Below, piece by piece: positions 28,289 to 37,624 of a DNA stretch of 64,000 nucleotides. This DNA is from Spirosoma sp. KCTC 42546 (lineage in GTDB: Bacteria; Bacteroidota; Bacteroidia; Cytophagales; Spirosomataceae), in the NCBI RefSeq assembly GCF_006965485.1, contig NZ_CP041360.1, positions 3,410,001 to 3,474,000 of the forward strand, read 5' to 3'. Every line of letters starts with the position of its first letter. Within the stretch, counting starts at the first letter, position 1. The position numbers and the translations under genes were made by a program. The notes under the pieces were generated by a model, which saw nothing but the letters and a program-made list of their open reading frames with translations, ran no database searches and had not been told where the DNA came from.

Positions 28289-30277
28289 ATGAGACCTCTT
28301 GGTAAAGCCTATAGGAATAGCCAGTCAAACTGCCAACTCGCTGGCTTATCTCTCCTCTTACTTTGTCTTTCAATCCGTGTCGATGGGCAGACAACGTCAA
28401 GCAAACCCGCTAATGCTGTTGAGTGGCCTGCTTACGGAAATGACGCTGGTGGTATGCGATTTTCGCCCCTGACACAGATCAATGTTGGAAACGTTAAGCA
28501 ATTAACCGTGGCCTGGACGTTCCGAACGGGCGAATTGGAGCATTACAAGGGTACGTCTGCGGAGGAAAAAGCCGCTTTTGAAGCCACCCCCATTATGGTC
28601 GATGGTACGCTGTTTTTTAGTACTCCGACCTCACGCGTTTTTGCTATAGATGCGGCTACAGGACAAAAAAAATGGGAGTATAACCCTGATGTTTACTTAC
28701 GCCAGGATTTATCTGAACTAACATCGAGGGGTGTCTCGGTCTGGCCCGCTCCCAAGGACAAGAGCGCATCAACTAGTGCTACAAAACGAATTTTCATGGC
28801 AACGATTGATGGCCGATTGATTGCGCTGGATGCGCTTTCGGGTAAGCCAATTTCAACCTTCGGAAAGTTAGGTAGTGTGGATTTACGGGAGGGCGTAGGC
28901 AATATCAGTGTTACCTCACCACCAGCAGTTATTGGCAATACGATAGTTGTCGGGTCATCAATGGGCGACAACCAGCGGTTCAATTATGAGCGGGGCGTAG
29001 TGCGGGCCTACGATGCGCTAACGGGCGCATTGCGTTGGAGCTGGGATCCAATTCCCCGTTCGAAAGGCGACGCGGGTTTCGATACCTGGAAAGGCGCAAG
29101 TGCTAATCAAACGGGTGCGGCCAACGCCTGGTCTATTATTTCTGCTGATGGTGAACGTGATCTGGTATTTATTCCGACCACGAGTCCCAGCCCGGATTAT
29201 TATGGTGGCGAACGGCTGGGGAAAAACCTGTATGCCAGCTCAATTGTAGCTATTCGGGCCTCTACGGGTAAAGTTGTCTGGCATTTTCAAACCGTTCACC
29301 ACGATTTATGGGATTATGACAATGCTGCTCAACCGCTATTATTCCCATTTACGCTCAATGGTAAAATGGTTCCTGCCGTAGCAGTTGGTACCAAGATGGG
29401 GCATCTATTTATTCTTCACCGCGAAACTGGTGTGCCTTTGTTGCCGGTTGAGGAGCGCCCAATGCCTGCCTCTACGGTGCCGGGCGAAGCTGTCTTTCCG
29501 ACGCAACCTGTTCCCACTACGCTACCTGCTTTGGGATTGCAAAAAGCGGAAGCCTGGGGCCTGACACCCACTGATAAAGCGATAGCTCAGCAGCGAATCG
29601 ATGGGTTGCTGTATAAAGGAATTTTTACCCCACCATCGCTACAGGGTAGCCTAATGACACCCGGCAATGTGGGTGGCGTTCATTGGGGAGGGATGTCATA
29701 CGATCCTGAATCAGGGTTGCTGATTACCAATGTCAATCGGATGGCGGCTGTCATTCGGTTGGTGGCTCGGGAGAAGCTGGCTGAATCTGTTAAAAATGAT
29801 CAGGACTTACTCCGGGCTGAAACGGGCATGCAGTCAGGGACGCCTTACGTGCTGAAACGAAGCTACTTGTTTACAAGAGATGAAAAAGGAATACAGATGC
29901 AAACGCCACCGCCCTGGGGTACACTGGTGGCTATTAATCTGAAGAAACAGGCATTGGAATGGGAAGTGCCACTAGGCTACATGATGGATATCACGAAGTA
30001 CCCTCAGGCCAAACAATGGGGTTCGCTTAATTTTGGCGGAGCCATTACTACAGCTGGTGGACTGGTGTTTGTGGCTGCCAGCTTGGATGGTCATTTGCGG
30101 GCCTTTAAAACCCAGGATGGAAGCCTGCAATGGGAAGTGCCATTACCCGCAAGTGGGCAGGCTACGCCCATGACGTATCAGGTTAATGGGCAGCAATATG
30201 TGGTAATTGCCGCCGGTGGGCATGGGAAGCTAGGCACAAAACTGGGCGATTATGTGGTTGCGTATCGGTTGCCATAG
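28289..30277 (+). CDS. PQQ-dependent dehydrogenase (quinoprotein)
   Basis: This 662-residue protein has an N-terminal export signal (helix about 14-30, ending near VDGQ) and an eight-bladed quinoprotein propeller. VEWPAYGNDAGGMRFSPL, VAWTFRTGE, HHDLWDYDNAAQPLLF and WGSLNFGGAITTAGGLVFV are typical of PQQ glucose/quinate-type dehydrogenases. It would oxidise an alcohol or sugar in the periplasm and pass electrons to the respiratory chain. No heme-binding CxxCH is present, so it is not a quinohemoprotein. PQQ synthesis genes are not in the window, so PQQ may come from elsewhere. Confidence 0.9.
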   Translation: MRPLGKAYRNSQSNCQLAGLSLLLLCLSIRVDGQTTSSKPANAVEWPAYGNDAGGMRFSPLTQINVGNVKQLTVAWTFRTGELEHYKGTSAEEKAAFEATPIMVDGTLFFSTPTSRVFAIDAATGQKKWEYNPDVYLRQDLSELTSRGVSVWPAPKDKSASTSATKRIFMATIDGRLIALDALSGKPISTFGKLGSVDLREGVGNISVTSPPAVIGNTIVVGSSMGDNQRFNYERGVVRAYDALTGALRWSWDPIPRSKGDAGFDTWKGASANQTGAANAWSIISADGERDLVFIPTTSPSPDYYGGERLGKNLYASSIVAIRASTGKVVWHFQTVHHDLWDYDNAAQPLLFPFTLNGKMVPAVAVGTKMGHLFILHRETGVPLLPVEERPMPASTVPGEAVFPTQPVPTTLPALGLQKAEAWGLTPTDKAIAQQRIDGLLYKGIFTPPSLQGSLMTPGNVGGVHWGGMSYDPESGLLITNVNRMAAVIRLVAREKLAESVKNDQDLLRAETGMQSGTPYVLKRSYLFTRDEKGIQMQTPPPWGTLVAINLKKQALEWEVPLGYMMDITKYPQAKQWGSLNFGGAITTAGGLVFVAASLDGHLRAFKTQDGSLQWEVPLPASGQATPMTYQVNGQQYVVIAAGGHGKLGTKLGDYVVAYRLP

Positions 30278-30298
30278 GGATAAGCGAACCAGCTTATT

Positions 30299-31504
30299 TC
30301 AGCGTGTTACCACAGGCTTATCCAGTTGATTTAATCTATCCAGTAAACGGAAATGTTGTAATCCATCTCTTGGATTTGGTAATGTCTCAAATTCGACAAG
30401 TAAATCATCGTGGCCTGCCAGCATTTCTGGTAATTTATCTTTAGTTACTCTAAACACGCCACCCGTTTTCATATCGAGGACCATACAGTCAGTATAGGAA
30501 GAAGTGGCTAAGGCACCAACGAGCCCAAATGATGCACCGGTGATTTCGCCCGAAGTAAGGTAGTTATCAATCCATAGTAAATAACGCCCTATACTTTTCA
30601 CTTTGACATAGCGTCGAGTTATACCGAAATGCTGGTAAGATCTTGTATTGATAAAGAGGTCTTTGCCATTACAGAAGCCAAAGAAATTGGTTCGGGACCA
30701 GGAGCCTGAAGGTTTCCTAAGGTCAGCAAAGCCTTTTTTTTCCTCAACTACTAAGGTACCTATCAGTGATGGTCGGTTTTGTCGTAATTCACTGAAACTT
30801 TGGTAAATACCAGGCCTTAGTTGACTGCAACGCAGCAAGTTATCTTCATCACTTCGTGTACTGTCATAAGTTGCCCATAGAAGATTCAGGTCCTGAGCAG
30901 CTTTGGCAGATTCTAATGCTAAATCGTTGTAAATGGCTGGTACAACATTGGGGTTAGCCAAGAAATCATTGAATTTGAGAAATGCTATGGCTATACCTTG
31001 TTTGAGTACTTCTGTTATCGTTTTACTGCTATTCTCGACAATGACATCAGCTTTGAAGACTCGTTCTATCTGTCGGCTGTTCTTGACTGCATTCGAATTG
31101 TTCTTAGGCTGCGCGATTTCGATATGCTTTGAGAATGTAACGGCGAGATCAAAACGAGTAGTCAGGGGTGTGCCATTAATCGTAAACTCATGAATAGTCA
31201 GTGCATAGGAAGGGAGTTTCTTATCAATATTCGGTAAGGAATTAACTGCAAAATTCGTCAGCGAAGGCTTAAAACCATCTTTCAGGTGTATCTCAGCCGT
31301 TTTTCCTGATGCATATTGCCAGGCTCCAATATGGCTTAGGGTATCGAGTCGTGCATCAATTACCGAGTCGATGGCAAACAAGCGTCCCTGAGGGCTCATA
31401 GTCAAATCAGGCCGAAATAGAAGTCTGATAATTTCGGGCTTCTGGGCAAGTGCTAACCCACTAATAGTCAATAGAACAATAAGGAGGGTAAAAAAAACTT
31501 TCAT
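30299..31504 (-). CDS. Exported hypothetical protein
   Basis: This 401-residue protein begins with a signal peptide (MKVFFTLLIVLLTISGLALA). No membrane helices follow. The sequence (AVTFSKHIEIAQ, VVEEKKGFADLRKPSGSW, SYTDCMVLDMKTGGVFRVTK) suggests a periplasmic or secreted all-beta protein, but I do not recognise the family. It ends 21 bases from the convergent PQQ dehydrogenase. It probably forms a single-gene unit. Confidence 0.75.
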   Translation of the reverse strand: MKVFFTLLIVLLTISGLALAQKPEIIRLLFRPDLTMSPQGRLFAIDSVIDARLDTLSHIGAWQYASGKTAEIHLKDGFKPSLTNFAVNSLPNIDKKLPSYALTIHEFTINGTPLTTRFDLAVTFSKHIEIAQPKNNSNAVKNSRQIERVFKADVIVENSSKTITEVLKQGIAIAFLKFNDFLANPNVVPAIYNDLALESAKAAQDLNLLWATYDSTRSDEDNLLRCSQLRPGIYQSFSELRQNRPSLIGTLVVEEKKGFADLRKPSGSWSRTNFFGFCNGKDLFINTRSYQHFGITRRYVKVKSIGRYLLWIDNYLTSGEITGASFGLVGALATSSYTDCMVLDMKTGGVFRVTKDKLPEMLAGHDDLLVEFETLPNPRDGLQHFRLLDRLNQLDKPVVTR

Positions 31505-31642
31505 GGTAATGAACTTGTATGGATAGGATTTACAGACTGTGCTTTATTGTATTACCTTTTAAATTAAAGCTACTGAAGCCTAGTAAGAATTCAAAATAGG
31601 CCCTGGAGACTTTACTGGGTAGTATATGATTGTCTTTTCTTA

Positions 31643-31674
31643 TTTGCACCAATGCACTCCACTGGCTATTTTTG
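31643..31674 (+). promoter_or_regulatory. Bacteroidota promoter of bioB
   Basis: A TTTG -33 box (31643-31646) and a TATTTTTG -7 box (31667-31674) are separated by 20 bases, the expected spacing for Bacteroidota sigma-ABfr promoters, 34 bases before the bioB ATG. Confidence 0.65.
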
Positions 31675-31708
31675 ACCTACTTACTACCTTAATTAATTAC
31701 CCAGCGCT

Positions 31709-32704
31709 ATGCTTCGTACCGATTGGACCCGGGCTGAAATCGCCGAAATTTACAATTCACCCGTTTTGGATCTGATGTATCGGGCCGCTACCGTACATCG
31801 GCAACACCATGATCCACAGGAAGTTCAGGTTTGTACACTGCTTTCGGTCAAGACGGGCGGTTGCCCCGAAGATTGTGCCTATTGTCCCCAGGCGGCCCGC
31901 TACCACACGGCGGTAAAAGTTCATAAACTTATGGAAGTGAATGAGGTATTAACGGCTGCACAGCGAGCCAAAGATACCGGCAGTACGCGTTTCTGTATGG
32001 GTGCCGCCTGGCGCGAAGTTCGCGACAATAGTGACTTTGATAAGGTGCTCGATATGGTACAGGGCGTCAATGAAATGGGCCTTGAAGTTTGCTGTACGCT
32101 GGGGATGCTTACTGAAAGTCAGGCCCAGAAACTCAAAGATGCGGGACTATATGCCTACAATCACAACCTCGATACCAGCGAAGAGTTTTACGGAGATATC
32201 ATTAGTACCCGCACGTATGACGACCGGTTAGATACGCTAGGCCATGCCCGCAAAGCAGGCATTTCGGTATGTTCAGGCGGCATTATTGGTATGGGGGAGT
32301 CGGATCAGGATCGTATTGGCATGCTGCACACCCTTGCCACCTTGCCGCAACATCCAGAATCTGTGCCTGTAAATGCGCTGGTTCCGGTAGAAGGAACACC
32401 GCTGGAAGATCAGCCACGGGTATCGGTTTGGGAAATGATTCGGATGATTGCCACCGCCCGGATCATCATGCCCAAAGCAATGGTACGACTCTCCGCTGGT
32501 CGCGTTCGAATGAATACCGAAGAGCAGGCCTTATGTTTCCTGGCGGGTGCTAACTCGATTTTTGCAGGGGATAAGCTCCTAACCACACCCAACCCCGATG
32601 TGGATGCCGATCTGCAACTATTCCAGACGTTGAATATCCGACCCCGTAAAGCGTTCAAAGATGCGACGCAGCCCGCCGTTGTGTTTGAACAGATACCGGT
32701 GTAG
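31709..32704 (+). CDS. bioB: Biotin synthase
   Basis: This 331-residue radical SAM enzyme has the 4Fe-4S cluster triad C52xxxC56xxC59 in [10 protein letters not shown], then [33 protein letters not shown] and [11 protein letters not shown], all typical of BioB. It inserts sulfur into dethiobiotin to make biotin. The 51023-51529 biotin carrier elsewhere in the window is a potential user. It is preceded by a well-formed promoter and followed by a strong bidirectional terminator. Confidence 0.97.
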   Translation: MLRTDWTRAEIAEIYNSPVLDLMYRAATVHRQHHDPQEVQVCTLLSVKTGGCPEDCAYCPQAARYHTAVKVHKLMEVNEVLTAAQRAKDTGSTRFCMGAAWREVRDNSDFDKVLDMVQGVNEMGLEVCCTLGMLTESQAQKLKDAGLYAYNHNLDTSEEFYGDIISTRTYDDRLDTLGHARKAGISVCSGGIIGMGESDQDRIGMLHTLATLPQHPESVPVNALVPVEGTPLEDQPRVSVWEMIRMIATARIIMPKAMVRLSAGRVRMNTEEQALCFLAGANSIFAGDKLLTTPNPDVDADLQLFQTLNIRPRKAFKDATQPAVVFEQIPV

Positions 32705-32750
32705 CGTGGACGTCTCGTCCGCATAGAAATGCCCAAGATTTATAGGGCAC

Positions 32751-32782
32751 AAAAAAGGGAAGCTGATCAGCTTCCCTTTTTT
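32751..32782. terminator. 32-bp perfect palindromic terminator
   Basis: A fully symmetric 32-base palindrome (AAAAAAGGGAAGCTGA joined to its complement) with T-tracts on both strands, between the ends of bioB (+) and the lipoprotein gene (-, stop at 32801). It can end transcription in both directions. Confidence 0.9.
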
Positions 32783-32800
32783 GTGGATTATTGGTCGTGA

Positions 32801-33562
32801 TTACATGCGCCGAACATATTCGTTTTCGGCAATTTTATCAATCAGCACTTCCACTAAGCTCTGTGCGCGCTCTTTCTTGAGCTCGGCTTTATCTTTCGAT
32901 TCAACCGTTACATTGATGATGTGGTTGTTGTACAGAACGTGCATGGCACCAGTGGTTGCATCCCAAACGGCTTTATCGCCCACGTTCGAAATGGCTTCGT
33001 AGTGGCCTGTACTAACGGCGGGTTCGGTAAGATGCGGAGTTGCTGCTGTTACACCACCATGCTTTGGTTGGTTATCATCGGTCGTATGGTGTTCGGTAGA
33101 CTCTTCATCACTGACAATGGCTTCTGGGCTGGTTCCTTCCGAACTGTTGACTGTTTCTGATTCGGGAGCTTCTACGACCGGAGCAGCCACAGCTGGCTTA
33201 TTCTGATATAACTTATCGAAAGCATACTCTGCGTGGTAAACAGATGGATAAGGCTTCGATCCGCCAAAGGAAACGAGAACTTTATTGCCTGTCCATTCAA
33301 ACTCGCAGCCGTTATGCTCGTGCGCTTCTTCCAGTTTTGTAGCTTCACCTAGATTGAATGTACTGCGGACATACTCTTCGCCCAGAATGTTACAGGGTTC
33401 GTCGTAATTGAAGTCGACGGTAAGCGATCTGACACCAGCGGGTCTTTTAGCATAAACAGGACTGGCATCCATTTGGCTAGCTGGGTCGGCAGTGTCGGAA
33501 CCGGGGTTACTGCAGGCTAAACAAAGTACAGGAAAGGCCAGTAGTAGCGATTTGATTTTCAT
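32801..33562 (-). CDS. Lipoprotein of unknown function
   Basis: This 253-residue protein starts MKIKSLLLAFPVLCLAC, a lipoprotein signal. It has a folded region at about 45-130 (DEPCNILGEEYVRSTFNLGE, GCEFEWTGNKVLVSFGGSKPYPS), an unstructured Glu/Ser/Thr-rich stretch (about 135-175) and a second small domain at about 180-250 with a C-terminal amphipathic helix (LIDKIAENEYVRRM). I do not recognise the family. Convergent with bioB. Confidence 0.8.
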   Translation of the reverse strand: MKIKSLLLAFPVLCLACSNPGSDTADPASQMDASPVYAKRPAGVRSLTVDFNYDEPCNILGEEYVRSTFNLGEATKLEEAHEHNGCEFEWTGNKVLVSFGGSKPYPSVYHAEYAFDKLYQNKPAVAAPVVEAPESETVNSSEGTSPEAIVSDEESTEHHTTDDNQPKHGGVTAATPHLTEPAVSTGHYEAISNVGDKAVWDATTGAMHVLYNNHIINVTVESKDKAELKKERAQSLVEVLIDKIAENEYVRRM

Positions 33563-33697
33563 GGTCTATTTGGAGAAAAGCCAAAATTAGCGTTTTCTTA
33601 AATACCATTTTATCCACTCCGATGTTTTTCATCATACAAGTTAGCCGATCCAATAAGCTGCCTAGTCGCTTTCCACGAGAAATTCGACTTGGTTCTG

Positions 33698-33705
33698 TAG
33701 TTTTG
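33698..33705 (+). promoter_or_regulatory. Candidate -7 box of lpxH
   Basis: TAGTTTTG matches TAnnTTTG and lies 20 bases before the lpxH ATG. Confidence 0.45.
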
Positions 33706-33725
33706 CAGCCGAATAAACCGTATCC

Positions 33726-34505
33726 ATGTCTGAAATCGAAACCATTCCTCTTGCTTCTGGTCGTAAAGCCTATTTCGCTTCTGATTTTCACTTAGGAACC
33801 CCTTCGCATCAGCAAAGCCGCGACCGTGAGCGCGTTATTGTTAATTGGCTTGACACAATTCGGTCTGATGCTGAGGTTATTTTTCTGGTAGGGGATGTGT
33901 TTGATTTTTGGTTCGAATACAAGCGTAGTATTCCAAAAGGATTCATTCGGTTGCAGGGAAAATTGGCTGAGTTAACCGATGCCGGAACACGTATCGTACT
34001 CTTTACGGGGAATCACGATATGTGGATGAATGATTATTTCACCCAGGAAATGGGAATTCCCGTTTACCGGGAGCCACGTCGGTATACGATCGGAGAAAAA
34101 CGATTCTATATTGGACATGGCGACGGGCTTGGCCCTGGCGATTATGTTTATAAACGCCTGAAAACTGTTTTTGAAAGCGGATTGGCCCGCCGACTCTTCC
34201 GCTGGTTACACCCTGATCTGGGCATTGGAATGGCCCATGCGTGGTCGCGCCGAAGCCGAATGAGTAATCAGGAGAAAGGAGAGGAGCATTTTCTGGGCGA
34301 AGAGCGGGAGTGGCTTTGGCAATACTGTAGAGAGGTTGAATCCCAAATGCACCATGATTATTATATTTTTGGTCACCGACACCTGCCACTTGATCTGGCC
34401 GTAACACCTACGAGTCGGTACATTAACCTCGGAGAATGGGTATCTGCCAAAACTTATGGAGTCTTTGACGGAACGACAATGAAGCTCATGGAGTGGAAAA
34501 CATAA
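33726..34505 (+). CDS. lpxH: UDP-2,3-diacylglucosamine diphosphatase
   Basis: This 259-residue calcineurin-like phosphoesterase has the metal-ligand motifs SDFHLGTPS, FLVGDVFDFWFEY, TGNHDMW, IGHGDGLG and IFGHRHLP. The FDFWFEY and GDGLGPGD segments are specific to LpxH-type enzymes, which cleave UDP-2,3-diacylglucosamine in lipid A synthesis at the inner membrane. Length is slightly longer than E. coli LpxH, as usual in Bacteroidota. Single-gene unit with a hairpin terminator. Confidence 0.9.
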   Translation: MSEIETIPLASGRKAYFASDFHLGTPSHQQSRDRERVIVNWLDTIRSDAEVIFLVGDVFDFWFEYKRSIPKGFIRLQGKLAELTDAGTRIVLFTGNHDMWMNDYFTQEMGIPVYREPRRYTIGEKRFYIGHGDGLGPGDYVYKRLKTVFESGLARRLFRWLHPDLGIGMAHAWSRRSRMSNQEKGEEHFLGEEREWLWQYCREVESQMHHDYYIFGHRHLPLDLAVTPTSRYINLGEWVSAKTYGVFDGTTMKLMEWKT

Positions 34506-34531
34506 AGACCGGCAAGCCGGTCTTTATGTTT
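34498..34531. terminator. Bidirectional terminator between lpxH and the convergent gene
   Basis: AAACATAAAGACCGGC (34498-34513) pairs perfectly with GCCGGTCTTTATGTTT (34516-34531). The stem overlaps the lpxH stop codon and ends at the stop of the convergent gene (34533). Confidence 0.85.
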
Positions 34532-34532
34532 A

Positions 34533-35261
34533 TTAATTTCCATCTTGTAGAATATCCTTTCGGGATACGTTTTCGCGGGGAGCCTTATTGATTTCGCTTC
34601 GCCACTCTTTATTCTTCAGATCACCTCGCTTGACGGAACGAATGAAGTTAGCCCAGGCAAAAGGGTTCGTAAAGGCAAACGTGGGTGTTGCAGCGCGGCC
34701 AATGACAGACTCTCGACCAAAAAACTGTTGATTGACGAAGTTTTGGTGGTTTGCCAATGCACCCATTGGCATTGTGGCCGCCTGACGCATAATGGCCACG
34801 GGGTCCATGTTTTTAGCTAGATTCTCTCGTTCTTTCTCGTCAGGAAGCTTCAGATTGACGAACGCTTCTTTAAACAGTTCCTCTGTAGCGTAGGGGTAAA
34901 CCTTTACTTCGGCCAGTGTTTTTACATCTTCCTGCAACGCCACAACGGCCGAGTACGTAAGATCTGTTATACGACGAGGAATAATATGGTATTGGGTTCG
35001 GAAACCGACGTAGCTGAAAATAACACTATCACCCGGAAACACAGGCAAGGCAAAATAGCCATTGGGAGCGGCTAGAACCCCTTTACCAGCTTTCGGAATG
35101 TAAATGTAGGCACCTGGCAACGCATCGTTCGTTTTACCACCGGTGATAAAACCCGTAAACGTTATCTGCCGGTCCTGCCCCTGCGCCCGTGCGGTCGTAA
35201 AGAGTCCCGCCAAGGCAGACAACACCAGAATGGAAACCAATAACGTCAACGACTTCTTCAT
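34533..35261 (-). CDS. Exported carboxypeptidase-regulatory-like domain protein
   Basis: The start at 35261 gives MKKSLTLLVSILVLSALAGL, a signal peptide; the reading frame extends 15 codons upstream without one. The 242-residue protein carries a CarboxypepD_reg-like beta-sandwich (about 30-115: FTGFITGGKTNDALPGAYIY, GYFALPVFPGDSVIFSYVGF), then a region with VKVYPYATEELFKEAFVNLK. Similar domains start TonB-dependent receptors, but no receptor barrel follows here. It is the last gene downstream of cdsA on the minus strand; function unknown. Confidence 0.8.
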   Translation of the reverse strand: MKKSLTLLVSILVLSALAGLFTTARAQGQDRQITFTGFITGGKTNDALPGAYIYIPKAGKGVLAAPNGYFALPVFPGDSVIFSYVGFRTQYHIIPRRITDLTYSAVVALQEDVKTLAEVKVYPYATEELFKEAFVNLKLPDEKERENLAKNMDPVAIMRQAATMPMGALANHQNFVNQQFFGRESVIGRAATPTFAFTNPFAWANFIRSVKRGDLKNKEWRSEINKAPRENVSRKDILQDGN

Positions 35262-35425
35262 AGACCTACCATCTAAACTATAAAGTAAACGACTAAAAGG
35301 CAGCATATGGTTTCGGCTACCCGTATTTTAAGAAAGATTGATTTTACAAACTTACTCAAAAAAGAGCCATATGGCCCTCAGTAAGCAGGGCAACCTTTCT
35401 TTTTAAGATTATTTAATGGGAATTG

Positions 35426-36259
35426 TTAAGCAAATAGTTTTAAAAAAGTAATGATAAACGGAGCTGCCAGTAACAAACCATCGAAGCGATCCAGGAAACC
35501 ACCATGCCCAGGAATACTGCTTCCTGAGTCTTTGATGGCAATGCTTCGTTTAAATAGAGATTCAACCAAATCGCCATACGTGCCCGTTACGACAATAATT
35601 CCGCCAACGCAATACCACTGCCACGGTCTCAACTCAGGTGCCCAAAAGGTTAATCCCAGAGCAACTACGCCAGCCACGATGGCTCCGCCTACGCTACCCT
35701 CCCAGGATTTTTTCGGCGATACGCGTTCGAACAGTTTTCGACGACCAAACTTGGTCCCGGCAAAATAAGCGCCGATATCACTGGCCCACAGCAACAACAG
35801 ACAACCGGTGATAATAGCCGGATGGTAGGTTCCCCCCTGTAAGGCCAAAATAATCAATAGAGCGAAGGGCATTGCCACGTATATGATTCCCAAAAACGTG
35901 AAACCGATGTTGGTGAACGGTTTCATGTCCCGCTTTTTATAAAGTTTGATCAGGAAAATCATCGACGAAGCCGGACATATCAGAAAGTAATTGCCCGTAC
36001 TGATCTGATCCGTTTCAACAAAATAAGCCAGTATGCAAATCATACAGCCAACAACGGTACCATAGGCCGTCAGGGGTTCAAAGCCATCGAGACCAAGTAA
36101 ACGGTAAAATTCACGCTGGGTGAGTGCACTGACTACACAAAACAGCAGCGCAAACGTCCAGGCGTCGTACCAGATCATAAATAGAATAAATGGAACGCCA
36201 GCCACAGCCGCAATTACTCGTTGCTGGAGGTTCGAAAGGTTAGCTAAACGTTGCTTCAT
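35426..36259 (-). CDS. cdsA: Phosphatidate cytidylyltransferase
   Basis: This 277-residue membrane protein has eight or so predicted helices and the CDS signature SLFKRSIAIKDSG, then IPGHGGFLDRFDG near the C-terminus. It makes CDP-diacylglycerol for phospholipid synthesis. Its start overlaps the end of the DUF2007 gene by about 20 bases, so the two genes are translationally linked, as part of the CPBP-DUF2007-cdsA operon on the minus strand. Confidence 0.95.
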   Translation of the reverse strand: MKQRLANLSNLQQRVIAAVAGVPFILFMIWYDAWTFALLFCVVSALTQREFYRLLGLDGFEPLTAYGTVVGCMICILAYFVETDQISTGNYFLICPASSMIFLIKLYKKRDMKPFTNIGFTFLGIIYVAMPFALLIILALQGGTYHPAIITGCLLLLWASDIGAYFAGTKFGRRKLFERVSPKKSWEGSVGGAIVAGVVALGLTFWAPELRPWQWYCVGGIIVVTGTYGDLVESLFKRSIAIKDSGSSIPGHGGFLDRFDGLLLAAPFIITFLKLFA

Positions 36260-36458
36260 TCTCTAAAATTACTTTAGCCAGAACCGTGTCCTTAGCCAAT
36301 ACATGAACCTCAACTTTACCCCACCCATCAACCGGGTAACTGCTGCTTTGTTTATTAACAACCACTGCTGGGATGTCGTGTTCCAGTAAAAGGGCTTTCG
36401 CCAACTCGGCCCGGTAGGGTAGTGGCGTAACGTAAATTGATTCCCAGGTTTCAGTCAT
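36240..36458 (-). CDS. DUF2007 domain protein
   Basis: This 72-residue protein fits DUF2007: TPLPYRAELAKALLLEHDIP (helix), then AVVVNKQSSSYPVDGWGKVEVHVLAKD (beta strands). DUF2007 proteins are small GlnB-like folds of unknown role, commonly found beside cdsA and CPBP proteases in Bacteroidota (context knowledge). The 3' end overlaps cdsA. Confidence 0.85.
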   Translation of the reverse strand: MTETWESIYVTPLPYRAELAKALLLEHDIPAVVVNKQSSSYPVDGWGKVEVHVLAKDTVLAKVILENEATFS

Positions 36459-36490
36459 TGTTTTGTGCAGAGAGACGCAACTATATAGCG

Positions 36491-37456
36491 CTACGTTGGC
36501 TCAGAATTTACCTTCTTAAAATAATATAACAATCCCGTTGTAACCACTAACGCGACTAATGATCCCAACACGGGTACAGACTCTGTACTTTCAATATCTA
36601 CTGAAGTCATTTCACGTTGGTGTAGGTAAACCATTAATACAGTAAACCCATTATTGACAAAATGGGCTAAAATTGATACCCAAAGGTTTCCAGACCACAA
36701 ATACAAATAGCCAAACAAGGCACCGAGCAGCATTCGGGGAAAAAATCCGAGAAATTGTACGTGAATGGCACTGAACAAAGCCGCTGCCAGCCAAATGCCT
36801 ACATGTGGATTACCTGTCCAGTAACTAAAGTTGCGTTGCAGAATACCCCGAAACAACGTTTCCTCACCTATAGCTGGGATGATTGCAATGACGATAATGG
36901 CTACCAGTAGTTGCCCCGTTGTTTTAAAGGTAGTTAGTGACTTGGTGAGACCTGCCAGCTTTTGTTCCTGATCGCGCATCCATTTTTCAAGAGGAGCAAG
37001 GGTTTCGGGTAGATGCAGATGCTGGTTCCACTCAATAACCAGACCATCGAAGGGCATAAAGGCAATCACAATCAGCACAACTAAGCCTAACCCAACAACT
37101 GCCGAGATAGGCCGCGTGTTAAATTGATCCCATGTACGGTGCTCAATGCTATACCAATAAACCAGGGCGGGCAGGAAAAACGTGCCGAGGTGATTGATTG
37201 CCTGAAGCAGCATAAGCTCATACCAACTGGCAGGCGTTCCAGTTGGGTTAATTGCCAGCTCTTTTAAATAGGATTGGATTTGCGTAAAGTCCATCCCCTT
37301 ACTCAATCCTAAAATACCGAGTAAAATATAGGTGCTTATAACACCTCCAATGAGTATGAAGCCAACGAGCATGGTCAGCCCGCCGATTGTGGGTGGCCGC
37401 GATCTGGACGCTTCTTGGGAGTGGACTGGATGCATATTTTCGGTAAATATATGCAT
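36491..37456 (-). CDS. CPBP family intramembrane metalloprotease
   Basis: This 321-residue membrane protein has the CPBP/Abi motif pair EETLFRGILQ (catalytic Glu-Glu) and LFSAIHVQF (His), with a final NNGFTVLM motif. About eight helices. Members cleave prenylated or other membrane proteins or act in immunity and regulation. It heads the DUF2007-cdsA operon. The chosen ATG (37456) lies inside the element boundary repeat, which encodes the first seven codons (MHIFTEN); a second Met at 37435 avoids this and may be the native start. Confidence 0.9.
   Translation of the reverse strand: MHIFTENMHPVHSQEASRSRPPTIGGLTMLVGFILIGGVISTYILLGILGLSKGMDFTQIQSYLKELAINPTGTPASWYELMLLQAINHLGTFFLPALVYWYSIEHRTWDQFNTRPISAVVGLGLVVLIVIAFMPFDGLVIEWNQHLHLPETLAPLEKWMRDQEQKLAGLTKSLTTFKTTGQLLVAIIVIAIIPAIGEETLFRGILQRNFSYWTGNPHVGIWLAAALFSAIHVQFLGFFPRMLLGALFGYLYLWSGNLWVSILAHFVNNGFTVLMVYLHQREMTSVDIESTESVPVLGSLVALVVTTGLLYYFKKVNSEPT
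37434..37451 (+). repeat. Left attachment-site-like repeat
   Basis: The 18 bases ATATTTTCGGTAAATATA are identical to the copy at 47716-47733. Flanking TGCA and TGCA make the left copy partly palindromic. It overlaps the 5' end of the CPBP gene. Confidence 0.75.
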
Positions 37457-37610
37457 TACTGCTTAGTTCCCTGTTTGGCTTTTACCAAATCCCCGAATTT
37501 TCCAGGAAATGCCACTTTTAGGCTCGCATCTCGCAACTTTGTTTCTGGTTTATTTCTGTGCATTTCCTGTAATTTCCTTAAAAATATTTCAGTAACGTTC
37601 CAGTCGGAGT

Positions 37611-37618
37611 TATCTTTG
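37611..37618 (+). promoter_or_regulatory. Candidate -7 box of the recombinase gene
   Basis: TATCTTTG matches TAnnTTTG and lies 6 bases before the ATG at 37625, implying a leaderless or nearly leaderless message. Confidence 0.45.
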
Positions 37619-37624
37619 TAAGTA

